64,000 nucleotides of DNA from Dokdonella_A sp963775445 (GCA_963775445.1 CAVZIT010000006.1:124001-188000), one strand, 5' to 3'. Positions 35,955-45,570 are shown, counted from the first letter of the stretch. The notes: generated from the sequence alone by a model not told the origin. Numbers and translations: made by a program.

Positions 35955-38900
35955 GCGTCACCGTCCTTCGCCGGAATGTCTTGCAGCTGCGGATTCGGAT
36001 TGCGCAGGCGCGCGAGATAGCTGGTCCGCGGGCGCGTGCCCAGTTCACCGAGCATCACATAATTGCGCGGCGAGGCCTTGGCCCTGGACACCTGCGATTG
36101 CCTGTCGGCGACATCGCCGAAGCGGATCGCCTGGGTCGGACACGCGGCCTGACACGCGGTAACCACTTCGCCGTCGTGGATGCGGCGGCCTTCCCGATCG
36201 GTCGCGATGTGCGCGTTCTCGATGCGCTGGATGCAATACGTGCACTTCTCCATTACGCCGCGCCGGCGAACACTTACTTCGGGATTGCGTTGCGCCTTCA
36301 GCGTCTCGGTCGTGTCGTCGGCGTACTGCAGGAAATTGAAGCGGCGCACCTTGTACGGGCAGTTGTTGGAACAGAAGCGCGTGCCGACGCAGCGGTTGTA
36401 GACCTGCAGGTTGAGTCCCTCCGAGTCGTGCAGGGTGGCGCCGACCGGACACACGACTTCGCAGGGGGCGTGTTCGCACATCATGCACGGCACCGGCTGC
36501 GAATACGTGCGCGGATTGCCGGCATCGCCTTCGAAATAGCGGTCAACGCGAATCCACTGCATTTCGCGACCGCGGCTCACCTGATCCTTGCCGACGACCG
36601 GGATATTGTTCTCGGCCTGGCAGGCAATCGTGCAGGCCTTGCAGCCGATACAGGCATTGAGATCGATGCTCATGCCCCATGCGTATTCGCCGGGCGGATA
36701 GTCCGGATAGAGGCTCGGCGTCGGCTCGGACCAGCGATCGGGCGCCGTGGCGAATTTCGGATCGCTGAGGTAGTCGGCGAGCGTGCCGACGCGTAGCAGG
36801 TCCCGGCCTTCCATATGGAAATGATGTTGCGTGCCGGCGAGTTCATAGCGCTCGTCGGTCCTGACGATTTGCAGATCGTCTGCGGCCCACGGCTCGGCCG
36901 AGGTTCGCAGTGCGTATGCATCGAATCCCTGCCCGGTGCCTGCGCGCCCCGCCTGCCGGCGCCCGTATCCGAGATGCAGCGTGACGCTGCGCTCGGCCTG
37001 TCCCGGCATGATCCACACCGCGGCCTTGAGCGCACGGTCATGGGAGCGCAGTTCGACCAGATCGCCGTTGGTCAATCCGCGCTGCGCGGCAATGGCCGGC
37101 GATATCAGCGCCGCGTTGTCCCAGGTCAATTGAGTCATCGGCTTGGGCAATTCCTGCAACCACCCATTGTTGGCCCAGGTGCCATCTCCCACGGTCGGGT
37201 CTGCGCGGAACAGGAGCTCCAAACGACCGCTGTCTGTATTGCCCTCAACGTTCCCGTCCACGACCGGTGGCGGTCCCGCAATGCCTGCGAGACGTTTCTG
37301 GACGGAAAAATCACGTTGCAAATTCGGGGTAATCGTGGGCAGTGCCGTGTTTGCGATCGATCCCGCCTGCAACGCCGCCTCCCAACTCAGTTCGTCGGGT
37401 AACTCCTTCTGCCATTGCCGGCGCACCAGATCGCGTCCATCGCGAACTTCGTCACCAAGGAGGAGCGCCAGCACTTCATGCGGCGAGCGGCCGCCATACA
37501 ACGGCGCGATCAGTGGCTGCATGATGCTCGCCGTACCATCGAATGCACGCGCGTCCGACCAGGCCTCGAGCTCATGTGAGCGCGGCAGATGCCATTCGGC
37601 AAGCATGCCGGTTTCGTCCCGGTAGAGCCCCAGATGCACCACGTGCTTCACCCGCTTGAGTGCCTCGACGAAGCCGAGGTCGATGGGGGCGTCGTAAGCG
37701 GGATTCGTGTCCAGCACCAGCAGTGTCTCGACCGTGCCTGCGCGCATCGCAGTTACCAGCTCGTCGAGGGTGCCGCCCTCCGCAGGGAGCTTTTGCACGG
37801 GCTCGCTGTAGTCGATGGTCTTTGCGACCGATCCGAGCGCGAAGTTCATGGCGTGACCCAGCGCGTGCACTTCCGCGGGCTGTGTTGCGCCGACCAGAAT
37901 CAGGGACGCATCGCGATTCGCACGCAAATCGGCGACCAAAGCGTCGAGCCATTGCGCGTGTGGTGCGGACCACGTCGCAACCGTGCCCTGCAGGTTGCCC
38001 GCGACGCCCAGACGATGGGCAAGTTCACGTGCGAAAGCCGCGACGCGACGCGACTCCACCGGCAGACGATGATCTGCCATCGCACCGGTGAGCGAGGGCG
38101 TGGGTTCGACGACATAAAGCCGCGACATGGCACCTGCGTCCGGCAAGCGCGTTGCGGCGAAGTCGCGCGCGTAGCGCACACCGGCGCGCGGATCGCTGAG
38201 AAAATCGGCATCCAGCGCAAGAATGGTCTTTGCGCGATCGAAGCGGTAGCGTGTCGCAAGCGGTCTCCCGAACGCCTGTTCCGCGCCGCCAATCGCGTTT
38301 CCATCGCCAGCCGGTTCATGCACGTGCCACCGCGCGCGGGGATATTTCGCGAGCAATGCATCCAGTTGCGCCGACAGCGTGGGCGACGTGATCGCGCCGG
38401 TGAGGATATGCAATCCGGCGCCACCATCGCTTTGCAGACGATTGGACATCGCCAGTTGCGCGGCTTCGAAATCGTCCCACGTGGCGTCGACGCCGGCGTG
38501 CATCACGCTCTGCGAGCGATCCGGATCCCATAGTTGCAGCACCGACGCCTGCGCGAAGATGTCAGTCGCACCCAGACTGGCGGGATGTTGCGGATTGCCC
38601 TCGACTTTCGTCGGGCGACCCTCGTTGCTCTCGACAAGGACGCCTCGCGCAAAGCCTTGACGCGTGAGCGCCGTCGCAAAAAACCGCGGCAGCCCTTCGA
38701 CCTGACCGTCGGGTGCGTTGATGTACGGCACCAACTCGTGCTGCGGCGGATGGCTGCACGCGGCAAGACCGGCCAACGCCAGGGACGCGCCAAGGAACTT
38801 GAGGAATCCGCGACGATCCAGCATCAGCGTTTCGGCAAGCTGCGGGTGCTGCTCGCGCAACCAGCAGCGGAATTCCTCGGTACCGGCGAGTTCTTCCAGG

Positions 38901-39022
38901 CTGCGCCAGTAGACCGGCCCGCGCGCACTCGCCAACCGATTGCGCACGGCAGTCGCGTCGAATCGCGGCGCATCGCCTGCACTTGTCGGGCGCGCGATTG
39001 ATGGTTTCGCTATCGGTGACAT
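35951..39022 (-). CDS. actB: alternative complex III iron-sulfur subunit ActB (TAT-exported)
   Basis: 1023 residues. Twin-arginine signal RRGFLKFLGASLALAGLAAC near residue 70; a molybdopterin-oxidoreductase-like domain without cofactor motif; then ferredoxin-like domain with CIGCKACTIAC, CMMCEHAPCEVVCP, CVGTRFCSNNCPYKVRR and CTYCIQRIE...CQAACP clusters. Periplasmic partner of the NrfD subunits, passing quinol electrons to ActA and ActE haems. The ATG at 39022 gives a 13-bp overlap with actA. Confidence 0.96.
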   Translation of the reverse strand: MSPIAKPSIARPTSAGDAPRFDATAVRNRLASARGPVYWRSLEELAGTEEFRCWLREQHPQLAETLMLDRRGFLKFLGASLALAGLAACSHPPQHELVPYINAPDGQVEGLPRFFATALTRQGFARGVLVESNEGRPTKVEGNPQHPASLGATDIFAQASVLQLWDPDRSQSVMHAGVDATWDDFEAAQLAMSNRLQSDGGAGLHILTGAITSPTLSAQLDALLAKYPRARWHVHEPAGDGNAIGGAEQAFGRPLATRYRFDRAKTILALDADFLSDPRAGVRYARDFAATRLPDAGAMSRLYVVEPTPSLTGAMADHRLPVESRRVAAFARELAHRLGVAGNLQGTVATWSAPHAQWLDALVADLRANRDASLILVGATQPAEVHALGHAMNFALGSVAKTIDYSEPVQKLPAEGGTLDELVTAMRAGTVETLLVLDTNPAYDAPIDLGFVEALKRVKHVVHLGLYRDETGMLAEWHLPRSHELEAWSDARAFDGTASIMQPLIAPLYGGRSPHEVLALLLGDEVRDGRDLVRRQWQKELPDELSWEAALQAGSIANTALPTITPNLQRDFSVQKRLAGIAGPPPVVDGNVEGNTDSGRLELLFRADPTVGDGTWANNGWLQELPKPMTQLTWDNAALISPAIAAQRGLTNGDLVELRSHDRALKAAVWIMPGQAERSVTLHLGYGRRQAGRAGTGQGFDAYALRTSAEPWAADDLQIVRTDERYELAGTQHHFHMEGRDLLRVGTLADYLSDPKFATAPDRWSEPTPSLYPDYPPGEYAWGMSIDLNACIGCKACTIACQAENNIPVVGKDQVSRGREMQWIRVDRYFEGDAGNPRTYSQPVPCMMCEHAPCEVVCPVGATLHDSEGLNLQVYNRCVGTRFCSNNCPYKVRRFNFLQYADDTTETLKAQRNPEVSVRRRGVMEKCTYCIQRIENAHIATDREGRRIHDGEVVTACQAACPTQAIRFGDVADRQSQVSRAKASPRNYVMLGELGTRPRTSYLARLRNPNPQLQDIPAKDGDA

Positions 39023-39657
39023 ATCGAGCAATCCGTCAATCGACGCGTGTCGATATGGTATTCGCGAACCAGTTTCCGACCGAGCGCGAGCTGGTTGCCC
39101 GGATGCCAATGCAGATTGAACACCTCTGCGCGCGGACGCAGATGCCTTTCCGGATTGCGATGGCAACCCAGGCACCATTGCATCGTCAGCGTGGCGACCC
39201 TCTCGGTAAGGGGCATCTCGTCGATCTTGCCGTGGCAGGTCACGCAGCCCACACCCTTCGCGACGTGGATGCTGTGGTTGAAGTAGACGAAATCGGGCAG
39301 CTTGTACAGGCGCTTCCAGTGCAGCGGGACACCGCTGCGAAATGCATGGATGAGCGGCGCGAGGGGCGGCTGATCGGTGTAGAGCTGCGAATGACAGGTC
39401 ATGCAGGTCGAAAGCGGCGGGATGCCGGCGAACTTCGATTGCTCCACGGACGTGTGGCAATAGCGGCAGCCGATACCATCGTCGCCGACATGGTGCTTGT
39501 GACTGAAAGGAACGGGCTGCTCGACGGCTTCGTCCACGCCAACGGGATACGCAGTCACCGCACGCCAAAGGAAAATCAGGCTGATCGAGATCACGAACGC
39601 CGTGATCACGCCAAGGCGGAAGAAGAATCCAAAGCGTCGATCAAATAGCTGCGCCAC
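39010..39657 (-). CDS. actA: alternative complex III pentahaem cytochrome c ActA
   Basis: 215 residues: one N-terminal membrane anchor (LGVITAFVISISLIFLWRAV) and five CxxCH sites (CRYCH, CMTCH, CVTCH, CLGCH, CSICH). The HKHHVGDDGIGCRYC and FNHSIHVAKGVGC patterns, with distal His for bis-His haems, match ActA of ACIII. First gene of the operon reading down to 27180. Its promoter should lie in the 240 bp upstream. Confidence 0.95.
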   Translation of the reverse strand: MAQLFDRRFGFFFRLGVITAFVISISLIFLWRAVTAYPVGVDEAVEQPVPFSHKHHVGDDGIGCRYCHTSVEQSKFAGIPPLSTCMTCHSQLYTDQPPLAPLIHAFRSGVPLHWKRLYKLPDFVYFNHSIHVAKGVGCVTCHGKIDEMPLTERVATLTMQWCLGCHRNPERHLRPRAEVFNLHWHPGNQLALGRKLVREYHIDTRRLTDCSICHR

Positions 39658-39759
39658 TTTCGACCGTCCCGGGTCCGATAGCTGTCATGGCTCACGTCGC
39701 TGGCTTCGTGTGCGATCGCACGCCTCCCGGCCCTGTCGTTTTCGACTGGCCATCGAATA

Positions 39760-39765
39760 TTTATA
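39760..39765 (-). promoter_or_regulatory. candidate -10 box of the ACIII-oxidase operon
   Basis: On the minus strand TATAAA, within the AT-rich stretch of the 240-bp gap before actA, about 100 bp upstream of its ATG. No well-spaced TTGACA-like -35 was found, so an activator-dependent promoter or chance AT-richness are both possible. The rest of the gap shows no gene. Confidence 0.3.
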
Positions 39766-39896
39766 CGCCCATGCTCCCAACGCGCGATTAACAACGTCCC
39801 CGCTCGCATCGCGTCAACGTCGCTCTGCGCTTGCGTCACCAGCCAATCGTCTGGGCATGCGAGATCATGAGCCGGCTCATAGCCGGATGCGCGCGA

Positions 39897-40109
39897 CTAG
39901 GATTTCTTGAATTCAGGCTCGATGTGCACGCCGGTGGGCGATGGCGACGCACCGGGGGCCCGCTCATGCGATGCATCGACAAATGCGCGTGAAAATTCCT
40001 GGCGCGCTCCGCACGAGGGACAACGCACCTCGTCTCCCTGCTCCAGCGATATCCGGCTATCGATGAATTCTGCTGCGCAATGTGGACAATGTATGGTCAA
40101 CACCGGCAT
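39897..40109 (-). CDS. small zinc-ribbon protein
   Basis: 70 residues. MPVLTIHCPHCAAEF and DEVRCPSCGARQEFSRAF give a CxxC...CxxC zinc-ribbon in the MJ0042-like style. AGGTGA is 5 bp before the ATG at 40109 (ATG at 40115 also in frame). Downstream of a metallothionein-like gene and upstream of the ACIII promoter region, so perhaps part of a metal-response group. No function recognised. Confidence 0.7.
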   Translation of the reverse strand: MPVLTIHCPHCAAEFIDSRISLEQGDEVRCPSCGARQEFSRAFVDASHERAPGASPSPTGVHIEPEFKKS

Positions 40110-40220
40110 GGTCATCACCTGGTCACGCAAAACTTCGAGTCGCCGGAGTCGCAGCAAAGGAAGGCGTGCCGAATCCAGCGATAAGCCGGATCGTTTCGAG
40201 GACGGCTCACAAGCCGGGTG

Positions 40221-40391
40221 TCATTCGCGCCCGTCACATTCGGTATGTTCGCACTCGCAAACGGGTTCCTTGCGTGGGGGACCGCTGGTGGCGGCCTGGC
40301 GACAGCTGGAACTGCAATAAGCCTGACCGCGCGGCGCTACACAGGTACAAGGTTCGTTGGCGCAGATGGCCGGGGCGGACTCCTTGCTCAT
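40221..40391 (-). CDS. metallothionein-like protein 1
   Basis: 56 residues with nine Cys: CANEPCTC, GQAYCSSSCR and CECEHTECDGRE. The spacing closely follows bacterial metallothioneins such as SmtA (CxxxPCxC, YYCSxxC, then a Cys-rich tail with His). Start at 40391 with GAGG about 9 bp before. Probable zinc or copper sequestration in the cytoplasm. A paralogue with the same layout lies at 45180-45344, on the far side of the two-component genes. Confidence 0.78.
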   Translation of the reverse strand: MSKESAPAICANEPCTCVAPRGQAYCSSSCRQAATSGPPRKEPVCECEHTECDGRE

Positions 40392-40521
40392 GGTGCAACA
40401 CCTCGAGGATCTGGAAACAGCCTTCTGCCACAGAATGGCTGAACTCAAGCCGTCCGCGGGTTCGCCAAGCGCATGGCGCAGACGACGACACCCGGCATGG
40501 ATGCGTTTCATAAACGCCGCC

Positions 40522-42729
40522 CTAGTGCAAATAGGCAGCATCGAAATCATCGAGCAGTACCGGGCGTCCAAGCAGATAGCCTTGCCCGACGGTGCAGCCC
40601 AGAGCCAGCAACGCCTGCTTCTGCGCGATCGTCTCGATGCCTTCCGCTATGCAATCCACCTGCAATGCCTGGGCCATCGCAAGAATGACCGCAGCCATGC
40701 TCTTGGGTACGTCCTGCTTGTCCAGCTTCGCGACAAACGCGCGATCGATCTTCACCGTATCGATGGGCAGGCGGTCGAACTGGGCAAGCGAAGAGTAACC
40801 CGTGCCGAAATCATCGAGCGCTATGCGAAAACCCGTCTCTTTCAGGATCTCCAGCTGCTCGACTATCCAGCGCTCGTCCTGCATCGCGACACCTTCGGTT
40901 ACCTCGAATTCTATGGTCTCGGGCGACAGCCCGGCGACTGAGACGTGTCCCCGGAGCGCTTGAGCGAAATCGGGACTATTGAGATCGGCCATGGACAGGT
41001 TTATGGCCACTGGAACGATCTTCTCCCCCGCGCGTCTCGCAACCCATCGGCCGATAGTGTCGATGACGAAGTCGGTGAGGTCACGCGCCTGCCCGCTGGC
41101 CTCGGCGATCGGAATGAATTCCGCAGGCGAAATCGCACGGCCCTGATGCGTCCATCGCAACAAGGCTTCGGCCCCGACCACCTCACTCGTCGCGAGGTTG
41201 ACCTTGGGTTGCAGATGCACGTCGAATCCCTCGCCGCTCTGGATAGCCTCCTTCAGGGCAATCTGGATGGCCATCCGCCGCTCGACACCCTCATGCATGG
41301 CGGCGTCGTACATGACGCATTTCCCCGGTTGGGAGTGCGTGACATGCAGTAGTGCCGCGCTGGCCATCCGCAGGATGGCGGCGGGATCGGTCCCCGCTTC
41401 ATCCAGATTGAGAATGACCGAGGTCGCAGCCGCTGCAATATCGATCCCGTCGATCCGATGAGGCTGCGCGAACGTATCCGCCACGAGATAGCCATCGAGA
41501 ATCGTGCCATCGCCAAGGAGCGCAAAGCTTCCGTCGCCCACGCGCGCAACCAGCAGATTTCCGCGTCCGCCGACGATCAGCGCAGCATGTACCGCACGCA
41601 GAAAATCATGGGCCACGCGCTGTCCGTAGGACGCCGCGATCGCCTCGAACCCGTCCACGCTGACCAGCGCCATACGCATGTTCTTCTGGCCCGACGCGCA
41701 CCATGCGTCCAAGGCCTTCTCGAAAGCATTGAGATTCGGCACTCCGAGGACCGGATCGACATAAGCAAGGTGATCGAGCCTCTCGACCAGAGCAAGATTC
41801 TCGAAACCAATCGCGATGTTGGTCGAGAAGAGCCTGAGCAACGCCAAGTCTTGCGTGAGCGCATCACCGCTGGTCTCGATAATGGCAGCCATTCTCTTGT
41901 CTTGACCGCTGTGGAAACAAAGCGCCACATAGCTGCCCTTCACCAGCGGATCCTCGAGTCCGCGGACTTCCTTCAGCAGCGCGCTGATCTCGCGGTCCTC
42001 GATCGAGTCGATCGGCTTGCCGATATAGTTTCTGAAGCGCCCGGTTGCACTTATCACGCGCCCTTCACTCTCGCCTTCTCCGTGCATCGCGCACACGCAT
42101 GCAAGGCCGTTGGGCGCGACGCGCAACAGTCCGGCGATCTGGGTCAGCACACCGCGCGCAAACAGTTCCAGATTGGTGCGACGGAAGAGTTCGGCCGCGC
42201 TTTCGACGATCATCTCAAGGCCCGCGCGGCTGTGCGAGATCATTCGGATCTGATCGTAAGCGCGGATCGCCGTCGTGAGCACCGTCATCAACCTGGTCCG
42301 CGTCAGTTCCAGTTTGGTCCGATAATCGTCAATCTCGTATTCGGCGATCACGGCCAGCTCCGGTGCATAACCCGGTTGACCCGTGCGCAGCACGATGCGC
42401 ATCTCGACAAAGCCCGATTGCCTCAGGTGGCGGACGAGTTCGAGCCCCGCATCCGGGGTCTCCATCACGACGTCGACGAGGGCGACGGCGATGTCGCCGG
42501 ATTCGGCAGCGTGCTTCTTCGCCTCGGCTGCCGAATGGGCGTGCAACAGTTCCACCGGCCGCCCGAGAATGGTCACGTCGCGGAGCGCGAATCGCGTTGC
42601 CTGATGGACGTCTTCATCGTCATCGACGACCAGGATTCTCCAGACATGCACAGGCGCACAGTTGCTACCGTGGTCGTCGTCCATGACGGATACCAGACCT
42701 TCAGGTTCGCGATCGATGCTCGGCATCAT
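40522..42729 (-). CDS. response regulator with REC, DUF3369, degenerate GGDEF and EAL domains
   Basis: 735 residues. REC domain with phospho-Asp at about residue 86 (VALVDVVMETP); DUF3369 (about 130-310, ELTRTRLMTVLTTAIRAYDQIRM); a diguanylate-cyclase-like domain whose GGDEF motif is replaced by VGDGSF, so inactive as a cyclase; and an EAL domain with GAEALLRW, DDFGTGYSSLAQF and IAEGIETIAQ, probably an active c-di-GMP phosphodiesterase. GGGAGG is 5 bp before the ATG at 42729. Overlaps the histidine kinase gene by 29 bp, so it is its cognate regulator. Confidence 0.92.
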   Translation of the reverse strand: MMPSIDREPEGLVSVMDDDHGSNCAPVHVWRILVVDDDEDVHQATRFALRDVTILGRPVELLHAHSAAEAKKHAAESGDIAVALVDVVMETPDAGLELVRHLRQSGFVEMRIVLRTGQPGYAPELAVIAEYEIDDYRTKLELTRTRLMTVLTTAIRAYDQIRMISHSRAGLEMIVESAAELFRRTNLELFARGVLTQIAGLLRVAPNGLACVCAMHGEGESEGRVISATGRFRNYIGKPIDSIEDREISALLKEVRGLEDPLVKGSYVALCFHSGQDKRMAAIIETSGDALTQDLALLRLFSTNIAIGFENLALVERLDHLAYVDPVLGVPNLNAFEKALDAWCASGQKNMRMALVSVDGFEAIAASYGQRVAHDFLRAVHAALIVGGRGNLLVARVGDGSFALLGDGTILDGYLVADTFAQPHRIDGIDIAAAATSVILNLDEAGTDPAAILRMASAALLHVTHSQPGKCVMYDAAMHEGVERRMAIQIALKEAIQSGEGFDVHLQPKVNLATSEVVGAEALLRWTHQGRAISPAEFIPIAEASGQARDLTDFVIDTIGRWVARRAGEKIVPVAINLSMADLNSPDFAQALRGHVSVAGLSPETIEFEVTEGVAMQDERWIVEQLEILKETGFRIALDDFGTGYSSLAQFDRLPIDTVKIDRAFVAKLDKQDVPKSMAAVILAMAQALQVDCIAEGIETIAQKQALLALGCTVGQGYLLGRPVLLDDFDAAYLH

Positions 42730-44602
42730 GAGCCCTCCCCAACCGATTGACCGTTACAGCGGAAACTCGGCGTGGAATGCGTACGATCATGGAAGTTCCC
42801 GCCCCCGGTTCGCTTTCGACCCGTATGGTTCCACCAAGGACATCGGTAACGATATTCAACACGATGCTCAGGCCCAAACCGTTCCCGCCCTTCCCCAGGC
42901 TCGTCGTGAAAAATGGTTCGAATATTCGCCGCTGCACATCGGGAAGTATACCTTTGCCATTGTCGCGGATGACTATCTCGACCTCGCTGGATGTCGGCTC
43001 TTTCGTGATGACCTCCACCGTACCACTGCCACCGTCGTCGAAGCCGTGGATCCGGGCGTTGATGATGAGATTGAGCAAGACCTGACCCAACGGCCCCGGA
43101 TAGCTCGTAAGTTCGGTTTTCGTACTTTTCCCGATCACCAGCTTCACATCGCTGTGCTTGAATTGGGGTTCGAGCGCGCTGACCACGTCGGAAACGAGGT
43201 CGTTCAACTGGAATACCCGATGCTGCTCGTTCGTCTGGTCGATCGCAACCTGCTTGAAGTGACCCAGCAATTCGGCGGTCCGTTCCAGGCCGTGCAGGAT
43301 CAAACGCGTCCCTTCGCCCATGTCCTCGACGAATGCGTCCAGCGTTGAACGTTTCAGGGGGCCTGCCGTCACCATCGCATCCAGATCCGCCGCCTTGTCT
43401 GCGAGGGAACTTGCGAGCACCACCGCATTGCCGATCGGCGTGTTCAGTTCATGCGCGACCCCCGCTACCAAACTTCCCAGACTCGCCATCCTCTCCACCC
43501 GTATCAATTCCTCCTGTCCGGCCTTCTGCGTGGCTTCAGCGGACCGGCGCGCCACAACCGTACGGGTCCAGCCGATGCAGACTATGGCGACGATCAGAAG
43601 TCCGGCGAGAGCCGACACGGGATTTTCGTTCCGCCACAAGTCCTGCAGTGAAATCGGCGGCACGACGCCGAGGATCTTCCATTGGATGGCATCCGGTGTA
43701 AGCGTCGAGGCGCTGCCGCGACTCGCGGGACGACCCGGCTGCAGGGTCTGAAAGACGTAATGCGATCCCGCCTCGTCGAACGAACCTTTGTCGGACGAAA
43801 CCACGCGCCGCCATATCCCGGGCGCAATTTTTTCCATCGTCGTGTCGCGACCGAACATGAATCCCCACAAACGGTCGCGCGGAACACCGGCCAACCAGTA
43901 GCCATTGCGATCCAGCAACTGGATGGGTGCACTCGCGGCTGGCGCATCCCGCTCGATACCTGCGATCAGTTCTGCGGCAGCGATGTTGATGATCACGATA
44001 CCTGCTGCAGTGCCGTCGGTACCTTGCACGGGTGTCGCCAGACGCAGGGTTGGATTCCACGGCATTTCCACCGCGCCGTGCTCGACGTTGAGATCGATTG
44101 GCGAAAAATAGATTTCACCCGGCGCAAGCTCGATGGACTGACGGAAATAGTAGCGATCGCCCTTGTCCTGCAGCGCGTCCGCGCCGACGCGAATGACCGC
44201 TCCGCCTTTCCTGTCGATGCGCACGATTTCCTGGCCACGGCGGCTGATGTAGCGAAGTTGCGTAAGCGTGGGTTTCTCGGAGACGAACGTCTCGAAGTTC
44301 GTCGCCACGGCTTCCAGCGCCCCGCTGTCTCCTGCGGCCAGACGGCGAAGATCCTGGCCTCGGGACAGGATCTTCAAGTCTTCTGTATGGGTTCGGAGAC
44401 TGTCAGCGAGCAATTCGCGACCGCGCCGCGTCGCCTCCGATGTAGTGTCGATACGCTGATGGCGGTCAAGCAACACATCGAAATAGACAGAAGCCTGCCA
44501 GACGACAAAGAATGCCGCCGAGATCACGAAAAACAGCCGCAGGAATATCGGCAGTGCGCGGTGATCAGCCGGACGCGGTTTCAGGTATCGGGCAATGGGC
44601 AT
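42701..44602 (-). CDS. sensor histidine kinase with periplasmic Cache-like domain
   Basis: 633 residues from the ATG at 44602 (a GTG at 44734 would add 44). Two membrane helices (FLRLFFVISAAFFVVWQ and NPVSALAGLLIVAIVCIGW) frame a periplasmic domain of about 300 residues with dCache features (YISRRGQEIVRIDRKGG, DRYYFRQSIELAPGEIYFSP). The kinase core has GVAHELNTP (phospho-His), NLIINARIHGFDD (N box), DNGKGI and GGNGLGLSIV. Senses an external ligand and feeds the c-di-GMP regulator. Confidence 0.92.
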   Translation of the reverse strand: MPIARYLKPRPADHRALPIFLRLFFVISAAFFVVWQASVYFDVLLDRHQRIDTTSEATRRGRELLADSLRTHTEDLKILSRGQDLRRLAAGDSGALEAVATNFETFVSEKPTLTQLRYISRRGQEIVRIDRKGGAVIRVGADALQDKGDRYYFRQSIELAPGEIYFSPIDLNVEHGAVEMPWNPTLRLATPVQGTDGTAAGIVIINIAAAELIAGIERDAPAASAPIQLLDRNGYWLAGVPRDRLWGFMFGRDTTMEKIAPGIWRRVVSSDKGSFDEAGSHYVFQTLQPGRPASRGSASTLTPDAIQWKILGVVPPISLQDLWRNENPVSALAGLLIVAIVCIGWTRTVVARRSAEATQKAGQEELIRVERMASLGSLVAGVAHELNTPIGNAVVLASSLADKAADLDAMVTAGPLKRSTLDAFVEDMGEGTRLILHGLERTAELLGHFKQVAIDQTNEQHRVFQLNDLVSDVVSALEPQFKHSDVKLVIGKSTKTELTSYPGPLGQVLLNLIINARIHGFDDGGSGTVEVITKEPTSSEVEIVIRDNGKGILPDVQRRIFEPFFTTSLGKGGNGLGLSIVLNIVTDVLGGTIRVESEPGAGTSMIVRIPRRVSAVTVNRLGRAHDAEHRSRT

Positions 44603-45179
44603 TCTGCAATCCGCTATCCGGCAATGCGTCGCTGAAGACTTGATGTGACTGCAACGACGCGACTTGCGGTCGAAGCCCCAACGGTTTTGAGCTCCTTGAG
44701 ATGCAACAATACTACTGATTTTTTTAACGATCACTCCTACACAAATCCCATCGTATCCCCATCAGTATCCGCAACTTCTTTTTGCCGGGTTTTGGGAACA
44801 ATCACCACTGTAGTCCCGACTTAACCAGACCCGGCGCCACATATTTCCCCGACAAGTCGTCCAAAATTCGGACGTCGGCTCGACCTCCTACACAAACAGC
44901 CAGTCCCGATCCCGCGTGCGCGCCACATACAAGTGGCGTCGGTGTCATGGACCTCTTCAAGGTCGAAATCGTCGGCAACGGATTCGATGCGCGACTAGGC
45001 GGCGGCTGTCGACGAACTCGGTTCCACAGCGCGGACGGAGGACCGTCAGAACCGGGATATGCCACGTTCGGCCGCGAACGCCGGATCAATTCCGGCATGT
45101 GGGCGAGATTGCATCACGATACCCGCAGAGTCATGTTCTTGCGCCCGATGTTGTGGACACTCGCGGCGGTCCATGCGGG
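44603..45179. other. gap upstream of the histidine kinase, no gene seen
   Basis: Between the kinase start and the second metallothionein stop. The part at 44690-44790 is AT-richer than the surroundings (a run of seven T around 44720 on +), fitting a promoter for the two-component operon, but no exact boxes could be fixed. Small frames on both strands have no recognisable product. Confidence 0.45.
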
Positions 45180-45344
45180 CTACTCCCGTCCGTCGCATTC
45201 CGGCTGTTCGCACTCGCATGACGTTTCCCTGCGCGGCGGACCACTCGTTGCATTCTTCCGACATACGCTGCTGCAATACGCCTGCCCACGCGGAATCGGG
45301 CAAGTGCACGGAGCATGCGCACAGGTCTGGGGGTTGATTCGCAA
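45180..45344 (-). CDS. metallothionein-like protein 2
   Basis: 54 residues with a TTG start at 45344 after GAGGGA; the frame is open to an ATG at 45407 (75 residues). Eight Cys in CAHAPCTC, GQAYCSSVCR and CECEQPECDGRE, matching metallothionein 1 in the same order and including the shared ATSGPPR segment. The DNA is diverged more than the protein, so an old duplication kept by selection. It lies upstream of, and in line with, the histidine kinase. Confidence 0.7.
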   Translation of the reverse strand: MRINPQTCAHAPCTCPIPRGQAYCSSVCRKNATSGPPRRETSCECEQPECDGRE

Positions 45345-45570
45345 GCCATCTGGGTGTCCCTCGGCTTGGAAAAGGGTTGTGCCACAGCGCGGCTGGACTC
45401 GCGCCAACCCATGTCAGCGGGCGGAAGGCGTGGCTACGGAACGTCCGGGCAGCAGGTCGCCTGACAAACGGAGCTGCAGGGTGCCTCCTCGCATATTCCC
45501 TTGCCAACCGTGACATGCGATCGCCGGCAATATAGATTGCGATCTTTCCTGGTCGCGCCGGAGCATTTCC

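Noticed and set aside
39606..39839. small minus-strand frame upstream of actA
   Set aside because: No ribosome binding site or motif; it overlaps the actA start and the likely promoter region.
42747..44635. several + strand frames opposite the histidine kinase
   Set aside because: Shadows of the kinase reading frame with no own motif or start signal.
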